DNA from: Neisseria dentiae | Lineage (GTDB): Bacteria > Pseudomonadota > Gammaproteobacteria > Burkholderiales > Neisseriaceae | DNA: 64,000 nt | Assembly (NCBI RefSeq): GCF_014055005.1 | Contig: NZ_CP059570.1 | Coordinates: 62,001-126,000 of the forward strand | Direction of reading: 5' to 3' | Shown here: piece by piece, positions 1-8,019 of the stretch | Position numbering within the stretch: position 1 is the stretch's first letter | Layout of the letters: each line of letters begins with the position of its first letter | Program-made: the position numbers and the translations under genes | The notes under the pieces: generated by a model | Databases searched by the model: none | The model's input: only the letters and a program-made list of their open reading frames with translations | Told to the model about the DNA's origin: nothing

Positions 1-568
1 TGGCCTGGTTCATAAACGCGCCGCCGTCGAATTCCCAAGTGCCGCGCCAGCCGCCGCCTTGGTCGTAATATTCCTGCGGGCGTGTCCAGAAAACGTTGAG
101 GTGCACCATGCAGATTTTGCCGAAGCGTTTTTCTTCTACGGCGCGTTTGAGCATTTGCAGGGTGGCGTTCAGGCGGTTTTGCTTCACCACAAACAGGCGT
201 TTGCCTGCTTTGTCGGCCGCTTTCACCATGCGCTCGCCGTCGTGCAGGCGGGTTGCCATCGGCTTTTCGGTAACCACGTGGAAACCGGCTTCAACGGCCT
301 CAACGGCCTGCTCGGGGTGTTGGCCCGAGGGGGTGGTGAGCACGATGATGTCGGCGTCGGTGGCGGCCAGCATTTCGGTGTAGGAGGCGTAGCCTTTGGC
401 GCCGGTGCGCTCTACGGCTTTTTGCAGGTTTTCGGGGTTGGTGTCGCACACGGCCACCACTTCGCAATCGTCTTTCAGGGTTTCGAACGAGCCGAAATGG
501 TTGTTGGAAATGCGGCCGCAGCCGACCAGCGCAAATTTGATTTTTCGGTTTTGAATGGTTTCGTACAT
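1..568 (-). CDS. wlbA: UDP-N-acetylglucosaminuronate dehydrogenase-like oxidoreductase (partial)
   Basis: Minus-strand gene whose ATG is at 568 and whose 3' part lies outside the window. About 189 residues are visible. They begin with a Rossmann motif (FALVGCGRISNNHFGS, roughly residues 12-27) and contain the Gfo/Idh/MocA family signature EKPMA followed by a lysine-containing VVKQNR segment. Proteins of this type (WlbA/WbpB) oxidise UDP-N-acetylglucosaminuronic acid at C3 using NAD, in the route to 2,3-diacetamido-uronic acid sugars for surface glycans. The upstream neighbour on the same strand is the UDP-GlcNAc 6-dehydrogenase that makes this substrate, which supports the assignment. The reading is from sequence resemblance only. 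Confidence 0.82.
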   Translation of the reverse strand, partial: MYETIQNRKIKFALVGCGRISNNHFGSFETLKDDCEVVAVCDTNPENLQKAVERTGAKGYASYTEMLAATDADIIVLTTPSGQHPEQAVEAVEAGFHVVTEKPMATRLHDGERMVKAADKAGKRLFVVKQNRLNATLQMLKRAVEEKRFGKICMVHLNVFWTRPQEYYDQGGGWRGTWEFDGGAFMNQA

Positions 569-586
569 GTTTGAATCCTATGATAG

Positions 587-622
587 AGGCCGTCTGAAAA
601 ACACAGTCTTTTCAGACGGCCT
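587..622. terminator. DUS inverted pair
   Basis: AGGCCGTCTGAAAA and its reverse complement face each other with a short spacer, between the two sugar-nucleotide genes. In Neisseria such inverted uptake-sequence pairs often double as factor-independent terminators. Here it may be a partial terminator inside an operon. Confidence 0.6.
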
Positions 623-632
623 CCCTTTAACT

Positions 633-1937
633 TTATGCTTTCACTACGTTATCGGCTTTGCCCTGGTATTTGCCGCGGGTGTCGATAATCAGTTTGGCGT
701 GCTGTTTGAGCAGGTCGTAGTCGAATTTGTCGTGGTCGGTGGCCAGCACCACACAGTCGAACTTCGCCACGTTTTCGGCCGTTAACGGCTCGCTCTTCAG
801 GTCGAATTTGTGTTCGCGCATTTTCGGGAACACGGGCACGTGCGGGTCGCTGTAAGACACTTCCGCGCCCAAATCGCGCAAGAGTTCCATCACTTCGACC
901 GATGGGCTTTCGCGCATATCGTCCACGTTTTTCTTATAGGCGATGCCCAAAACCAAAATTTTGCTGCCTTTGATGGAGCGGTTGTGGTCGTTGAGCGCCA
1001 GCGCGGTTTTGTTGACCACATATTCGGGCATGGCCGAGTTCACTTCGCCCGCCAGCTCGATAAAGCGGGTGTTCACACCATATTCGCGCGCCTTCCAAGT
1101 CAAATAGAAAGGGTCGATGGGAATGCAGTGGCCGCCCAGGCCGGGGCCGGGATAGTAGGCCACGAAGCCGAACGGTTTGGTGGCGGCGGCGGAAATCACC
1201 TCGTGGATGTCGATGTCCATTTTGTCGGCCACGATTTTCATCTCGTTTACCAGGCCGATGTTGACGGCGCGGTGGATGTTTTCCAACAGCTTGGTCAGCT
1301 CGGCCGCTTTGGTGGAGCTTACCGGCACCACTTTGTCGATGGCCGGCTGGTAAAGCGCAATGCCCACTTCCAAACAGGCGGGGGTGTGGCCGCCGATAAC
1401 TTTCGGAATGGTGCGGGTTTCAAAATCGGGGTTGCCCGGGTCTTCGCGCTCGGGCGAATACACCAAGAATACGTTCTCGCCCACTTTCAGGCCGCCTTCT
1501 TCCACGCGCGGCAGCAGTTCTTCTTCGGTGGTGCCGGGATAGGTGGTGGATTCCAGCGACAACACTTGGCCAGCGCGCAGATAAGGTTTCACGGCGTCGG
1601 TGGTGTCGATAACGAAGCTCATATCCGGCTCGCGGTATTTGTTGAGCGGGGTGGGCACGCACAGAATCACCGCTTCCACTTCGCCGATGCGCGAGAAATC
1701 GGTGGTGGCTTCAAACAGGCTGTTTTTGGCGGCGGCGATTTTGTCGGCGGGAATGTGCTCGATATAGCTTTCGCCGTTGTTGAGTTTGCGCACTTTTTCT
1801 TCGTCGATGTCGAAACCCAACACCTGATAGCCGATGTCCACATAGCGCAGCATCAGCGGCAGGCCGACGTAACCCAGGCCGACAATGCCGATTTTGGCTG
1901 ATTTGTCGGCGAATTTTTGAATGGTGGTATTTTTCAT
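633..1937 (-). CDS. wbpA: UDP-N-acetylglucosamine 6-dehydrogenase
   Basis: 434-residue member of the UDP-glucose/GDP-mannose dehydrogenase family. It oxidises the C6 hydroxyl of UDP-GlcNAc twice with NAD to give UDP-N-acetylglucosaminuronic acid. The NAD-binding motif GIVGLGYVGLPL lies near residues 17-28. The catalytic cysteine is C271 in GHCIPIDP, and the C-terminal UDP-binding domain contains GIAYKKNVDDMRESPS. The ATG at 1937 is preferred over the upstream in-frame start at 1988 because the Rossmann fold then begins at the usual distance. It precedes the WlbA-like gene by about 65 bases, so the two probably act in sequence in making an amino-uronic acid surface sugar (LPS, capsule or pilin glycan). 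Confidence 0.9.
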   Translation of the reverse strand: MKNTTIQKFADKSAKIGIVGLGYVGLPLMLRYVDIGYQVLGFDIDEEKVRKLNNGESYIEHIPADKIAAAKNSLFEATTDFSRIGEVEAVILCVPTPLNKYREPDMSFVIDTTDAVKPYLRAGQVLSLESTTYPGTTEEELLPRVEEGGLKVGENVFLVYSPEREDPGNPDFETRTIPKVIGGHTPACLEVGIALYQPAIDKVVPVSSTKAAELTKLLENIHRAVNIGLVNEMKIVADKMDIDIHEVISAAATKPFGFVAYYPGPGLGGHCIPIDPFYLTWKAREYGVNTRFIELAGEVNSAMPEYVVNKTALALNDHNRSIKGSKILVLGIAYKKNVDDMRESPSVEVMELLRDLGAEVSYSDPHVPVFPKMREHKFDLKSEPLTAENVAKFDCVVLATDHDKFDYDLLKQHAKLIIDTRGKYQGKADNVVKA

Positions 1938-2328
1938 GAAGGTATTCTCGTGTGATAAGAAAAAAGAAATTCTAAGATGCAGATTCACATAATCAGACTG
2001 TTTTCGGAGGTGTCGGTTTCATCGAAACAGGCGTATGACGGGAAGTTTACACAACAACACAAATGATAGCCGCTCTTGTTAATATATGACAAACAAAAGA
2101 GAGCGGCGGCTTTTTTAAGAAATCGTGCGGAGCGGGCTGATGTTTGCCGATAAGTATTTGAATGGATATTACAAAAGAATAAAATGTCTGAAAAAGCCGA
2201 AACCGCCCGGCTTGGCGGCGGGCGGTTTCGTATTGTAAAGGCGCGGATTCGGTTTACAAAAATTTGCATCTTGACGGCAGTGAAAGTAACGCTTGTGTGA
2301 TATTTCAAAATATTTACAATAAAACAAG
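1938..2328. other. intergenic region, no supported gene
   Basis: AT-rich stretch between wbpA and ribD, both on the minus strand. A 134-residue open frame across it has no family resemblance and was not called. It holds a GC hairpin at 2199-2230, likely the terminator of ribD, and presumably the promoter of wbpA. Confidence 0.5.
2199..2230. terminator. GC hairpin downstream of ribD
   Basis: CGAAACCGCCCG at 2199-2210 pairs perfectly with CGGGCGGTTTCG at 2219-2230. It sits about 100 bases past the ribD stop on the minus strand, so it is a plausible terminator for ribD. Confidence 0.55.
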
Positions 2329-3423
2329 TTATTTTTGCAAAACCCATTTGATGTCGTTGCCCAGCGGCGTTACCGACACAGTTTGCCAAAGCGGCGGCTC
2401 GGTAAGCGATTTCGGGTTTTCTTCTAAAGAAAACAAACCCTTGCCGTTTCCGCCTAAAATTTTCGGCGCTTGGTAGAGCACGATTTCATCAACCAGGCCG
2501 GCTTCGATGAATGCACCCGCCAATACGGCGCCGGCTTCCACCATCACTTCGCCGTAGCCTTTTTCTGCCAGTAAAGCCAGTAGATTGTGCAAGTTTATGC
2601 GCCGGTTGCTTTCAGACGGCCTTAAAATTTGCAAATGCTGATGGTTTGTGTATTTTTGCAAAGATTGATGGCAATTGTTTAAAGTGGCGATGAGCGTGGG
2701 GCTGCCGCCGTCCTGCACCACGCGGCTGGAGAGCGGGGTTTGCAGGCGGCTGTCGAGAATCACGCGGGCGGGCTGGCGCAGGGTTGGAAAGGCGCGCACG
2801 TTCAGTTGCGGATTGTCGGCCAGCACCGTACCGACGCCGGTGATTACGGCACAGCTTTCGGCGCGCAGCATCTGCACGTCGGCGCGCGCTTCGGGGCCGG
2901 TAATCCATTGGCTGCGGCCGTCTGAAAGCGCCGTTTTGCCATCGAGGCTGGCGGCGCATTTCAAACGCACGAAGGGGCGGCCGCGTTCGATACGCGAGAG
3001 AAAGCCTCGGTTTAAGGCGCGCGCTTCGGTTTCGAGCAGGCCGCAATCCACCTGTATGCCCGCTTCGCGCAGCATCGCCAAGCCTTTGCCCGCCACCTGC
3101 GGATTGGGGTCGGACATGGCCGCGACCACGCGCGATACGCCCGCCCGAATCAGCGCTTCGGCACAGGGCGGGGTGCGGCCGTAGTGGCTGCAAGGCTCCA
3201 GCGTAACATAGGCGGTGGCGCCGCGCGCCATGTTTCCGGCCTGGCGCAGGGCATGCACTTCCGCATGGGGTTCGCCCGCCCGCACATGGAAACCCTGCCC
3301 CACAATCTGCGCGCCGTGCGCCACCACGCAGCCTACGCGCGGATTGGGCGAAGTGGAAAAACGCCCTTGTCTGGCGAGGGCAAGGGCGGTGTGCATCATT
3401 TGCGTATCGTTTGCGTCAAACAT
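2329..3423 (-). CDS. ribD: bifunctional riboflavin biosynthesis deaminase/reductase
   Basis: 364 residues with two domains. The N-terminal cytidine-deaminase-like domain has the zinc and catalytic motif PHAEVHAL and the second zinc motif PCSHYGRTPPC; it deaminates 2,5-diamino-6-ribosylamino-pyrimidinone phosphate. The C-terminal RibD_C reductase domain reduces the ribosyl group with NADPH (CAASLDGKTAL, then VMVEAGAVLAGAF). Together they carry out the second and third steps of riboflavin synthesis. The ATG at 3423 is chosen because it lies immediately after a DUS and gives the usual deaminase start; an in-frame start at 3495 would add unrelated residues. A DUS core is encoded inside the gene near 2609-2625 (residues LRPSES). 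Confidence 0.92.
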   Translation of the reverse strand: MFDANDTQMMHTALALARQGRFSTSPNPRVGCVVAHGAQIVGQGFHVRAGEPHAEVHALRQAGNMARGATAYVTLEPCSHYGRTPPCAEALIRAGVSRVVAAMSDPNPQVAGKGLAMLREAGIQVDCGLLETEARALNRGFLSRIERGRPFVRLKCAASLDGKTALSDGRSQWITGPEARADVQMLRAESCAVITGVGTVLADNPQLNVRAFPTLRQPARVILDSRLQTPLSSRVVQDGGSPTLIATLNNCHQSLQKYTNHQHLQILRPSESNRRINLHNLLALLAEKGYGEVMVEAGAVLAGAFIEAGLVDEIVLYQAPKILGGNGKGLFSLEENPKSLTEPPLWQTVSVTPLGNDIKWVLQK

Positions 3424-3596
3424 TTTCAGACGGCCTCGGTTGGGGTTTTGTGTCTGCTGTAAAGGTTTCAGGCCGTCTGAAAACCGGCCGCACATATTGC
3501 CGGATCAACTTTCCGCAGCGGCACTATTGCACGTTGCCGCATTGCGATATTGACCGGCCATCGCTGCGTTTCCGGTTTTCAGACGGCCTGACGGCG

Positions 3597-4160
3597 TTAT
3601 TTCGCTAAATTCACTTCTTTCAAAACAGCCGCCAATTCTTCCTGGCTGGCGGTGCTGCTCGAGGCGCACACGTTATACAGGCCGGTTTCGTAAATGGCGA
3701 TGCAGTTTTCGCGCAGCAGCGCGTTGTCTGCGCCGTTTTGGGCGAAGCGGTAGTTCATGCGCGTGTCGGTGGCGGCACCGGTTTGCACGTCGCTCAGCGA
3801 TTTGTCGGCACCAAGCGCGGCTTTCAGGTTGGCGAAATAGGTTTTGGCATCGGTTTTGGGCGCGCCGAGATTGGCAACATACAGGGTGATGTCGCGGGTG
3901 TCGTCGCGTTGCAGCAGCGTGAGTTCGCCCGCGGTTACGCCTGCGGGCAGCTCGCCGCCCGAAGCATCGGCAAAATTGCTGCCCTGGATCACGATGCTGA
4001 TTTTGCCGTCGCTGCCGGTGAGGGTTTGCACGGCGGATGCGGCATCGGAGGCTGCGGATGCCTGCGCGCTGTCGGCAGGCACGGAAGTTTCGACTTTCTG
4101 GCTGCATGCGCCCAAACCTAAAACGGCGGCGGCAACCAAAACAAAAGCATAGGGTTTCAT
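3597..4160 (-). CDS. putative lipoprotein
   Basis: 187 residues with a lipoprotein signal peptide: a hydrophobic stretch followed by the lipobox LGAC (modified cysteine about residue 19). An Ala/Ser-rich linker follows, then a soluble domain of mixed polarity containing two later cysteines (ENCIAIYE and YNVCASSS) that could form a disulphide. I recognise no enzymatic motif. It probably sits in the inner leaflet of the outer membrane or in the periplasm. ATG 4160 is preferred over a TTG one codon upstream. It stands alone between ribD and nrdR on the same strand. Confidence 0.75.
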   Translation of the reverse strand: MKPYAFVLVAAAVLGLGACSQKVETSVPADSAQASAASDAASAVQTLTGSDGKISIVIQGSNFADASGGELPAGVTAGELTLLQRDDTRDITLYVANLGAPKTDAKTYFANLKAALGADKSLSDVQTGAATDTRMNYRFAQNGADNALLRENCIAIYETGLYNVCASSSTASQEELAAVLKEVNLAK

Positions 4161-4219
4161 CAAATCAGGTTCCGTATGTGTTGTGAAAAAACGGTTTTCA
4201 GTATATCAAACTTAAACGC

Positions 4220-4684
4220 TTAATGCTTGCCTTCGCTGTCTTGGGGCAGAGTGGCGATGGCTTGGGTGAATTCCGACACATCGTTGAAACTCTTATACAC
4301 CGAAGCGAAGCGCACATAAGCCACTTGGTCGATTTTCGCCAGCTCTTCCATCGCCATTTCGCCCACAAGCTGCGACGACACTTCTTTATGCCCCAGCCCG
4401 TATAAACGCTGTTCGATAAGCGCAACGGTGTCGTCTATGGTTTCCGCGTCTATCGGGCGTTTGTGCAGCGCGCGCTCCAGGCTGGTGCGCAGTTTGTGGG
4501 GGTTGAACGCCACGCGGCTGCCGGTGCTTTTGATAATCTGCGGCATACGCATTTCCACCGTTTCAAACGTGCCGAAACGCTGCCCGCAGGCGGGGCAGCG
4601 GCGGCGGCGGATGCTGTTGGTTTCTTCCAAAAGCCGCGAATCGGTAACTTGGGTGTTGGGGTTGTGGCAGAAAGGGCATTTCAT
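4220..4684 (-). CDS. nrdR: transcriptional repressor NrdR
   Basis: 154 residues, the normal NrdR length. An N-terminal zinc ribbon uses C3, C6, C30 and C33 (MKCPFC...RRRRCPACG), and an ATP-cone domain follows (VEMRMPQIIKSTGSRVAF onward). NrdR binds NrdR boxes upstream of ribonucleotide reductase genes and represses them when ATP/dATP is bound. Start chosen at the canonical MKCPFC; an upstream in-frame start at 4783 gives an atypical extension. The gene is in its own short unit, near but not obviously co-transcribed with the lipoprotein gene. Confidence 0.95.
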   Translation of the reverse strand: MKCPFCHNPNTQVTDSRLLEETNSIRRRRCPACGQRFGTFETVEMRMPQIIKSTGSRVAFNPHKLRTSLERALHKRPIDAETIDDTVALIEQRLYGLGHKEVSSQLVGEMAMEELAKIDQVAYVRFASVYKSFNDVSEFTQAIATLPQDSEGKH

Positions 4685-4861
4685 AAGCGTTGCACGGCGG
4701 GTGGCTGTTGGGGGAATTGTAGCGTAAAGGTGCGCTTGCCGCATAGTTTGTAAGGTTTTTTCGGTTTTGCAGGTAAAAGACAAGAGTTGTATTTATATTC
4801 ATGAGGCTGCCTGAAAATCAATGGAAAAGATGGGTAATAGTTAAGATTATAACTTTTAAAT

Positions 4862-6184
4862 TTAAAACAGCATTGTGCCTACTTTGCTTATTTTCTCTTC
4901 GTCCCCCAACACTCCGGCGTTTTGCAGCAATTGCAAATAAGCCTGGATATAGGTGTATTTGGCTTCGGCAAGTTTCTGTTCTGCATCAGCTTTTTCCTGC
5001 TGTGCTTGGGTTTCTTCCAAATTATTACGAACTCCTACCTGCCGTCCCAGTTGGGTGGCTTCCAGTTTGGCGCGGTTGGTTTCCAAAAGGCGCTGTTGGG
5101 CAAGCGTTTGGATTTTACTGCTGCGGGTGGTTTGATAAGCCTGCCTTACTGCCAGTTGCACTTTCCGCTCGGTGGCGGTGAGCAGGTCTTTATTCTGCAT
5201 TTCCCGTGAGGCGGCTTCGCGGATTTGGCTGGAAATTTTACCGCCGCTAAATAGCGGCACGCTCAGTTGTACATTAAGCATGCCGCCTTTGCTGCGATAG
5301 TCCGTATCAAAACTGTTGCCGAAATAATCTTGGGTGCGGTAAGTGTTGTAGTTGTCTTGATAACCACCGTTAACAGTTAGTGTGGGCAGGCGGCTGCCTT
5401 TGGCAGCCTTTAACGCTTGGGTTGCATCCTCCAGCGTTTTGCGCTGCAACTGCCATTCTGGATTGTGCAGTTCGGCCAAAGCCTGCCATTCCTGCTCTTG
5501 CGTTTCGCCGATCAAATCGAATAAAGCCTTATCGTTTTTCACCGGGCTGATTTGGCTGGGATCCAAGCCGGTGAGATTGGCCAAAGTGTTTTCAGCCACT
5601 TGCAATTGGGTCATGGTATCGATTTCTTTTGCCAGAGCCGCATCGTATCCTGATTTGGCCTCATGGGTATCCAAAATGGTGGCTGCACCTTGTTTAAACA
5701 TTTCCTGCGCCCGCTCAAGCTGGCGGGCATAAGCGTTTTTTTCATCAGTGATGGCCGCGAGTTTGTCTTTATTCAGCAAAATATCGAAATAGGCTTTCGC
5801 CACATCCATTCTCAATTGGTCTTCCTTGCCGTCTAAGCGTGAATCTGCCATTTCGGCAGCAATCTTGCCCTGCTTGTATTGGGCAAAGCGCGTTCTATCG
5901 AACAAAACCTGCGTGGCTTGCACGTTCCAGCCGTAGCTTTTGGTTGTGGACGAAAGAGAATAGGGTTGCCTTTGATAGCTGGCGCCGACACTAACCTGAG
6001 GCAGCAGTTCCGCCCGCGCCTGATTTTTCTTTTCAGATTCCGCATTGCGCTCGTGTTTGGCAGCGGAAAAATCGGCGGAATAATCCAAAGCGGCCCGCCA
6101 TGCATCCAGCAGGGTAAAACCGTTGGCTGCGGGCGTGATAAAAGCAAACAAGAAAAACAATGGCAGGGTTTTCAATTTCAGCAT
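4862..6184 (-). CDS. tolC: TolC-family outer membrane efflux protein
   Basis: 440 residues with a signal peptide (cleavage probably after ANG, about residue 22) and two outer-membrane-efflux repeats rich in coiled-coil helices. Typical features are FTLLDAWRAALDYSADFSAAKHE near the mature N-terminus and the VQLSVPLFSGG strand near residue 320. It would form the trimeric outer membrane and periplasmic channel of a type I secretion or efflux machine. It is transcribed away from the double-glycine peptide array and lies about 420 bases from it. The adaptor and ABC exporter at 12.7-16.2 kb have no other outer membrane partner here, so it is the likely third component. It could also serve the RTX adhesin at 18.8 kb. 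Confidence 0.88.
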   Translation of the reverse strand: MLKLKTLPLFFLFAFITPAANGFTLLDAWRAALDYSADFSAAKHERNAESEKKNQARAELLPQVSVGASYQRQPYSLSSTTKSYGWNVQATQVLFDRTRFAQYKQGKIAAEMADSRLDGKEDQLRMDVAKAYFDILLNKDKLAAITDEKNAYARQLERAQEMFKQGAATILDTHEAKSGYDAALAKEIDTMTQLQVAENTLANLTGLDPSQISPVKNDKALFDLIGETQEQEWQALAELHNPEWQLQRKTLEDATQALKAAKGSRLPTLTVNGGYQDNYNTYRTQDYFGNSFDTDYRSKGGMLNVQLSVPLFSGGKISSQIREAASREMQNKDLLTATERKVQLAVRQAYQTTRSSKIQTLAQQRLLETNRAKLEATQLGRQVGVRNNLEETQAQQEKADAEQKLAEAKYTYIQAYLQLLQNAGVLGDEEKISKVGTMLF

Positions 6185-6602
6185 AGAGAATAATGATAAT
6201 GAAATATGGACAGATATATTAGAGTAGTTCCTTCCGGATTAGTTTAATTTTTTTGCAATTAATTTAAACGGAATAATAAAACCGACAGTTTTATTATTCC
6301 GTTTGAAGGGTGCGGGTAATATGATTCTGAAAAGAATAATTTTTAGAGTTATGTATTTACATTTATATGGGGTTGCTCGCATGTCGTAACTCTCGGCATG
6401 CTGTATTTTCGAAAAGAAGTTGTTGTTATTCATAGTGTTCGGCAAGTCTTCCTTATTTTATTAACATATGAATTAATTGATTCTTTTTTACGAAAACTAA
6501 ACAAAATTAAACGAACAAAATTCAAAAACGGTCCTCACACAGACCATGGAACCCGATAATGGGTTACCTGTTTTTTGATTTCAATGTTTTTAGGAGATGG
6601 TT
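6185..6602. other. divergent intergenic region between tolC and the peptide array
   Basis: AT-rich region expected to hold the promoters of tolC (minus) and of the first peptide gene (plus). The clearest element is the palindrome at 6266-6304. I could not identify convincing -35/-10 pairs. A short minus-strand open frame at 6239-6445 has no support. Confidence 0.5.
6266..6304. promoter_or_regulatory. 17-bp perfect palindrome
   Basis: AAACGGAATAATAAAAC at 6266-6282 and its exact reverse complement at 6288-6304 flank a five-base spacer. It lies between tolC and the peptide array. It could be an operator for a dimeric regulator or a transcript hairpin; the low GC content argues for the former or for an RNA processing site. 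Confidence 0.45.
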
Positions 6603-6764
6603 ATGAAAAAACTGAACCAATATGAAATGGAGCAAGTAGCCGGCGGTTACAATCTAGATGACTTAAGCAAAGACTGGAAAGAATTCCGCAAAGACTGGAA
6701 GGATTTTTGGAAAGAAGTGGGCAAAGGTTTTTCCAATGGCATTGATGCCGCTAAAAACAACTAA
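6603..6764 (+). CDS. double-glycine leader peptide 1 (Trp/Lys amphipathic)
   Basis: 53-residue precursor. The leader MKKLNQYEMEQVAGG matches the consensus recognised by C39 peptidase exporters. The mature part has about 38 residues with a near-repeated block (LSKDWKEFRK then DWKDFWKEVGK), which suggests a Trp/Lys-rich amphipathic helix. A strong ribosome site (TAGGAG) lies nine bases before the ATG. First gene of the array. Likely a bacteriocin-like or signalling peptide; function not known. Confidence 0.82.
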   Translation: MKKLNQYEMEQVAGGYNLDDLSKDWKEFRKDWKDFWKEVGKGFSNGIDAAKNN

Positions 6765-6771
6765 GTTGTTT

Positions 6772-6849
6772 CTCGAAGGAATCCGCTAGGAGTCTTTCGA
6801 GGCAGTGAAAAACTGGAGCAGGCGGTTGGCTTGATATGCCGGTTGCCTG
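6772..6849 (+). ncRNA. structured spacer after peptide 1 (copy 1)
   Basis: Two adjacent hairpins can form in the transcript. The first has a 13-bp stem with one mismatch (6772-6801). The second has a 12-bp stem, 6819-6830 pairing 6838-6849, with four G-U pairs. The same arrangement recurs after peptide 2 with pairing kept despite base changes. It may be an attenuator, processing site or stability element. Confidence 0.4.
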
Positions 6850-6963
6850 AATGGTTTGGTTTTATTCTGTTCGGATTTGAGGCCCCTTGGGGGGTAAATT
6901 GAATCTCAAATTTTCAGAATTTAATACCGATGTTAATTTAAGTTTTATTAAATGGAGAACACT

Positions 6964-7086
6964 ATGAAAGAGTTGAATCAATATGAATTAAAAGATGTAG
7001 CCGGTGGTACAAGAATATGGTCAGTCCCAACAGGTCCGGTGTTGCCGGCACTTTGGTTGGTGGAGAGAATTTGGGGTAAAAAATGA
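6964..7086 (+). CDS. double-glycine leader peptide 2
   Basis: 40-residue precursor with leader MKELNQYELKDVAGG and a 25-residue mature peptide (TRIWSVPTGP...LVERIWGKK) that is hydrophobic, Trp-containing and ends in two lysines. The ribosome site TGGAGA precedes the ATG. Its 5' flank (about 6772-7006) is duplicated in front of peptide 3, and the mature C-termini of the two peptides (ALWL-x4-I-x-GKK versus ALWLAKKILGGK) are related, so 2 and 3 are diverged tandem duplicates. Confidence 0.82.
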   Translation: MKELNQYELKDVAGGTRIWSVPTGPVLPALWLVERIWGKK

Positions 7087-7128
7087 GTGAATGAAGCTTT
7101 TCTTGAGTTTTTGTCTCGTTCTTAGTTT

Positions 7129-7205
7129 TTCGAAGGAATTTGTTAGGAGGCTTTCGAGAAAGTGAAAACTAGAGCAGGCGGTCGGCTTGATGTGTCGGTT
7201 GCTTG
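7129..7205 (+). ncRNA. structured spacer after peptide 2 (copy 2)
   Basis: Second copy of the spacer seen after peptide 1. The 12-bp stem 7175-7186 with 7194-7205 is intact. Relative to copy 1 three pairs differ (G-C to G-U twice, U-G to C-G once) without breaking the helix. The first hairpin is present in weaker form. Confidence 0.4.
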
Positions 7206-7327
7206 AATGGTTTGATTTTATTCTGTTTGGATTTTGAGGCTCCTTGAGAGGTAGGGATTTTAAATTGAATCCCGAATTTTCAAAATTTAATCGATTTTGA
7301 TTTAAGTTTTATTAAATGGAGAACGCT

Positions 7328-7429
7328 ATGAAAGAGTTGAATCAATGTGAATTGAAAAATGTAGTTGGTGGTCTAGTACGTCCGTGGCTGGCGCTTTGGT
7401 TGGCGAAGAAAATTTTAGGTGGAAAATGA
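7328..7429 (+). CDS. double-glycine leader peptide 3
   Basis: 33-residue precursor with leader MKELNQCELKNVVGG and an 18-residue mature peptide, LVRPWLALWLAKKILGGK. This is a short cationic, hydrophobic, Trp-rich sequence that would form a membrane-active helix. Ribosome site TGGAGA. It is a diverged duplicate of peptide 2, including the 240-base upstream region. Confidence 0.8.
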   Translation: MKELNQCELKNVVGGLVRPWLALWLAKKILGGK

Positions 7430-7496
7430 TTGAATGAAGTTTTTCTTGAGTTTTCTGTCTAGTTTTTATCTTTAAATTATATGAAGAGGTATGTTT

Positions 7497-7583
7497 ATGA
7501 AACAATTGAAACAACATGAAATGAAGCAAGTATCGGGCGGAATGTTTTGGCGTTTGCCTCCTCCCAAATGGTGGATTCTTTAA
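7497..7583 (+). CDS. double-glycine leader peptide 4
   Basis: 28-residue precursor, the shortest in the array. Leader MKQLKQHEMKQVSGG; mature peptide MFWRLPPPKWWIL (13 residues), rich in Trp and Pro. The upstream ribosome site (GAAGAGG) is moderate. The mature part is so short that signalling or membrane insertion seems more likely than a folded bacteriocin, but this is inference. Confidence 0.75.
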   Translation: MKQLKQHEMKQVSGGMFWRLPPPKWWIL

Positions 7584-7688
7584 GAATTGTAATAAAAAAT
7601 AGGAGAAGGCTGAGATATAGCCAGCCGGAATGCATATTTTGAAAAGTACAAAACAGTTCTATTTTTAGATTTTAAGGAGGTTTTGATT

Positions 7689-7811
7689 ATGAAAACACTA
7701 AGCAAAAAAGAGCTTCAACAGGTAACTGGTGGTATTGTTAATGGTGGTTGCACGCCCCCTTGGCCTTGGCCGTGGTTGCCCAAGCTCCCTACTAATGTTC
7801 CGTTGTTTTAA
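7689..7811 (+). CDS. double-glycine leader peptide 5 (Trp/Pro-rich)
   Basis: 40-residue precursor with leader MKTLSKKELQQVTGG. The mature part starts IVNGGCTPPWPWPWLPKLP and alternates Trp and Pro in the style of indolicidin-like antimicrobial peptides. It holds one cysteine. Strong ribosome site AAGGAGG. Peptide 10 has the same mature start pattern (GGI-x2-GGC-x-TP region), so the two form a subfamily. Confidence 0.8.
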   Translation: MKTLSKKELQQVTGGIVNGGCTPPWPWPWLPKLPTNVPLF

Positions 7812-7902
7812 ACTTAAAGAGTTTAGTTGGTAATGGTACTTTAATTTGAATTTAATTAAATAAAAGGAGTTTATGATGAAACAATTGGATCAACATGGAT
7901 TA
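7803..7902 (+). repeat. direct repeat, copy 1
   Basis: About 100 bases covering the stop of peptide 5, the spacer, the ribosome site and the first codons of peptide 6. A near-identical copy is at 8011-8105, in front of peptide 7. This marks a recent tandem duplication that produced peptides 6 and 7. Confidence 0.85.
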
Positions 7903-8019
7903 AATAAAGTCTCTGGAGGAGTTGTAGATTTTGGTTGCCCGACTATGTGGGATAAGTTGATGAAGGAATATCTAGCTGGGAATGAAAGTAGTAATCCCTT
8001 TAAAAGGCGGTTGTTTTAA
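7873..8019 (+). CDS. double-glycine leader peptide 6
   Basis: 48-residue precursor with leader MMKQLDQHGLNKVSGG and a 32-residue mature part beginning VVDFGCPTMWDKLMKEYL. The ribosome site AAGGAG stands before two consecutive ATG codons at 7873 and 7876; either may be used. Paralogue of peptide 7: shared flank, leader and the pattern W-x-KLM-x-EY in the mature part, with divergent C-termini. Confidence 0.8.
   Translation: MMKQLDQHGLNKVSGGVVDFGCPTMWDKLMKEYLAGNESSNPFKRRLF

Noticed and set aside
810..1901. 363-residue plus-strand frame opposite wbpA
   Set aside because: Antisense shadow of a clear enzyme gene; His/Ala/Gly-rich composition typical of reversed GC-rich genes.
1985..2389. 134-residue minus-strand open frame between wbpA and ribD
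   Set aside because: Starts inside the ribD end, low-complexity, no family resemblance, and covers a terminator hairpin.
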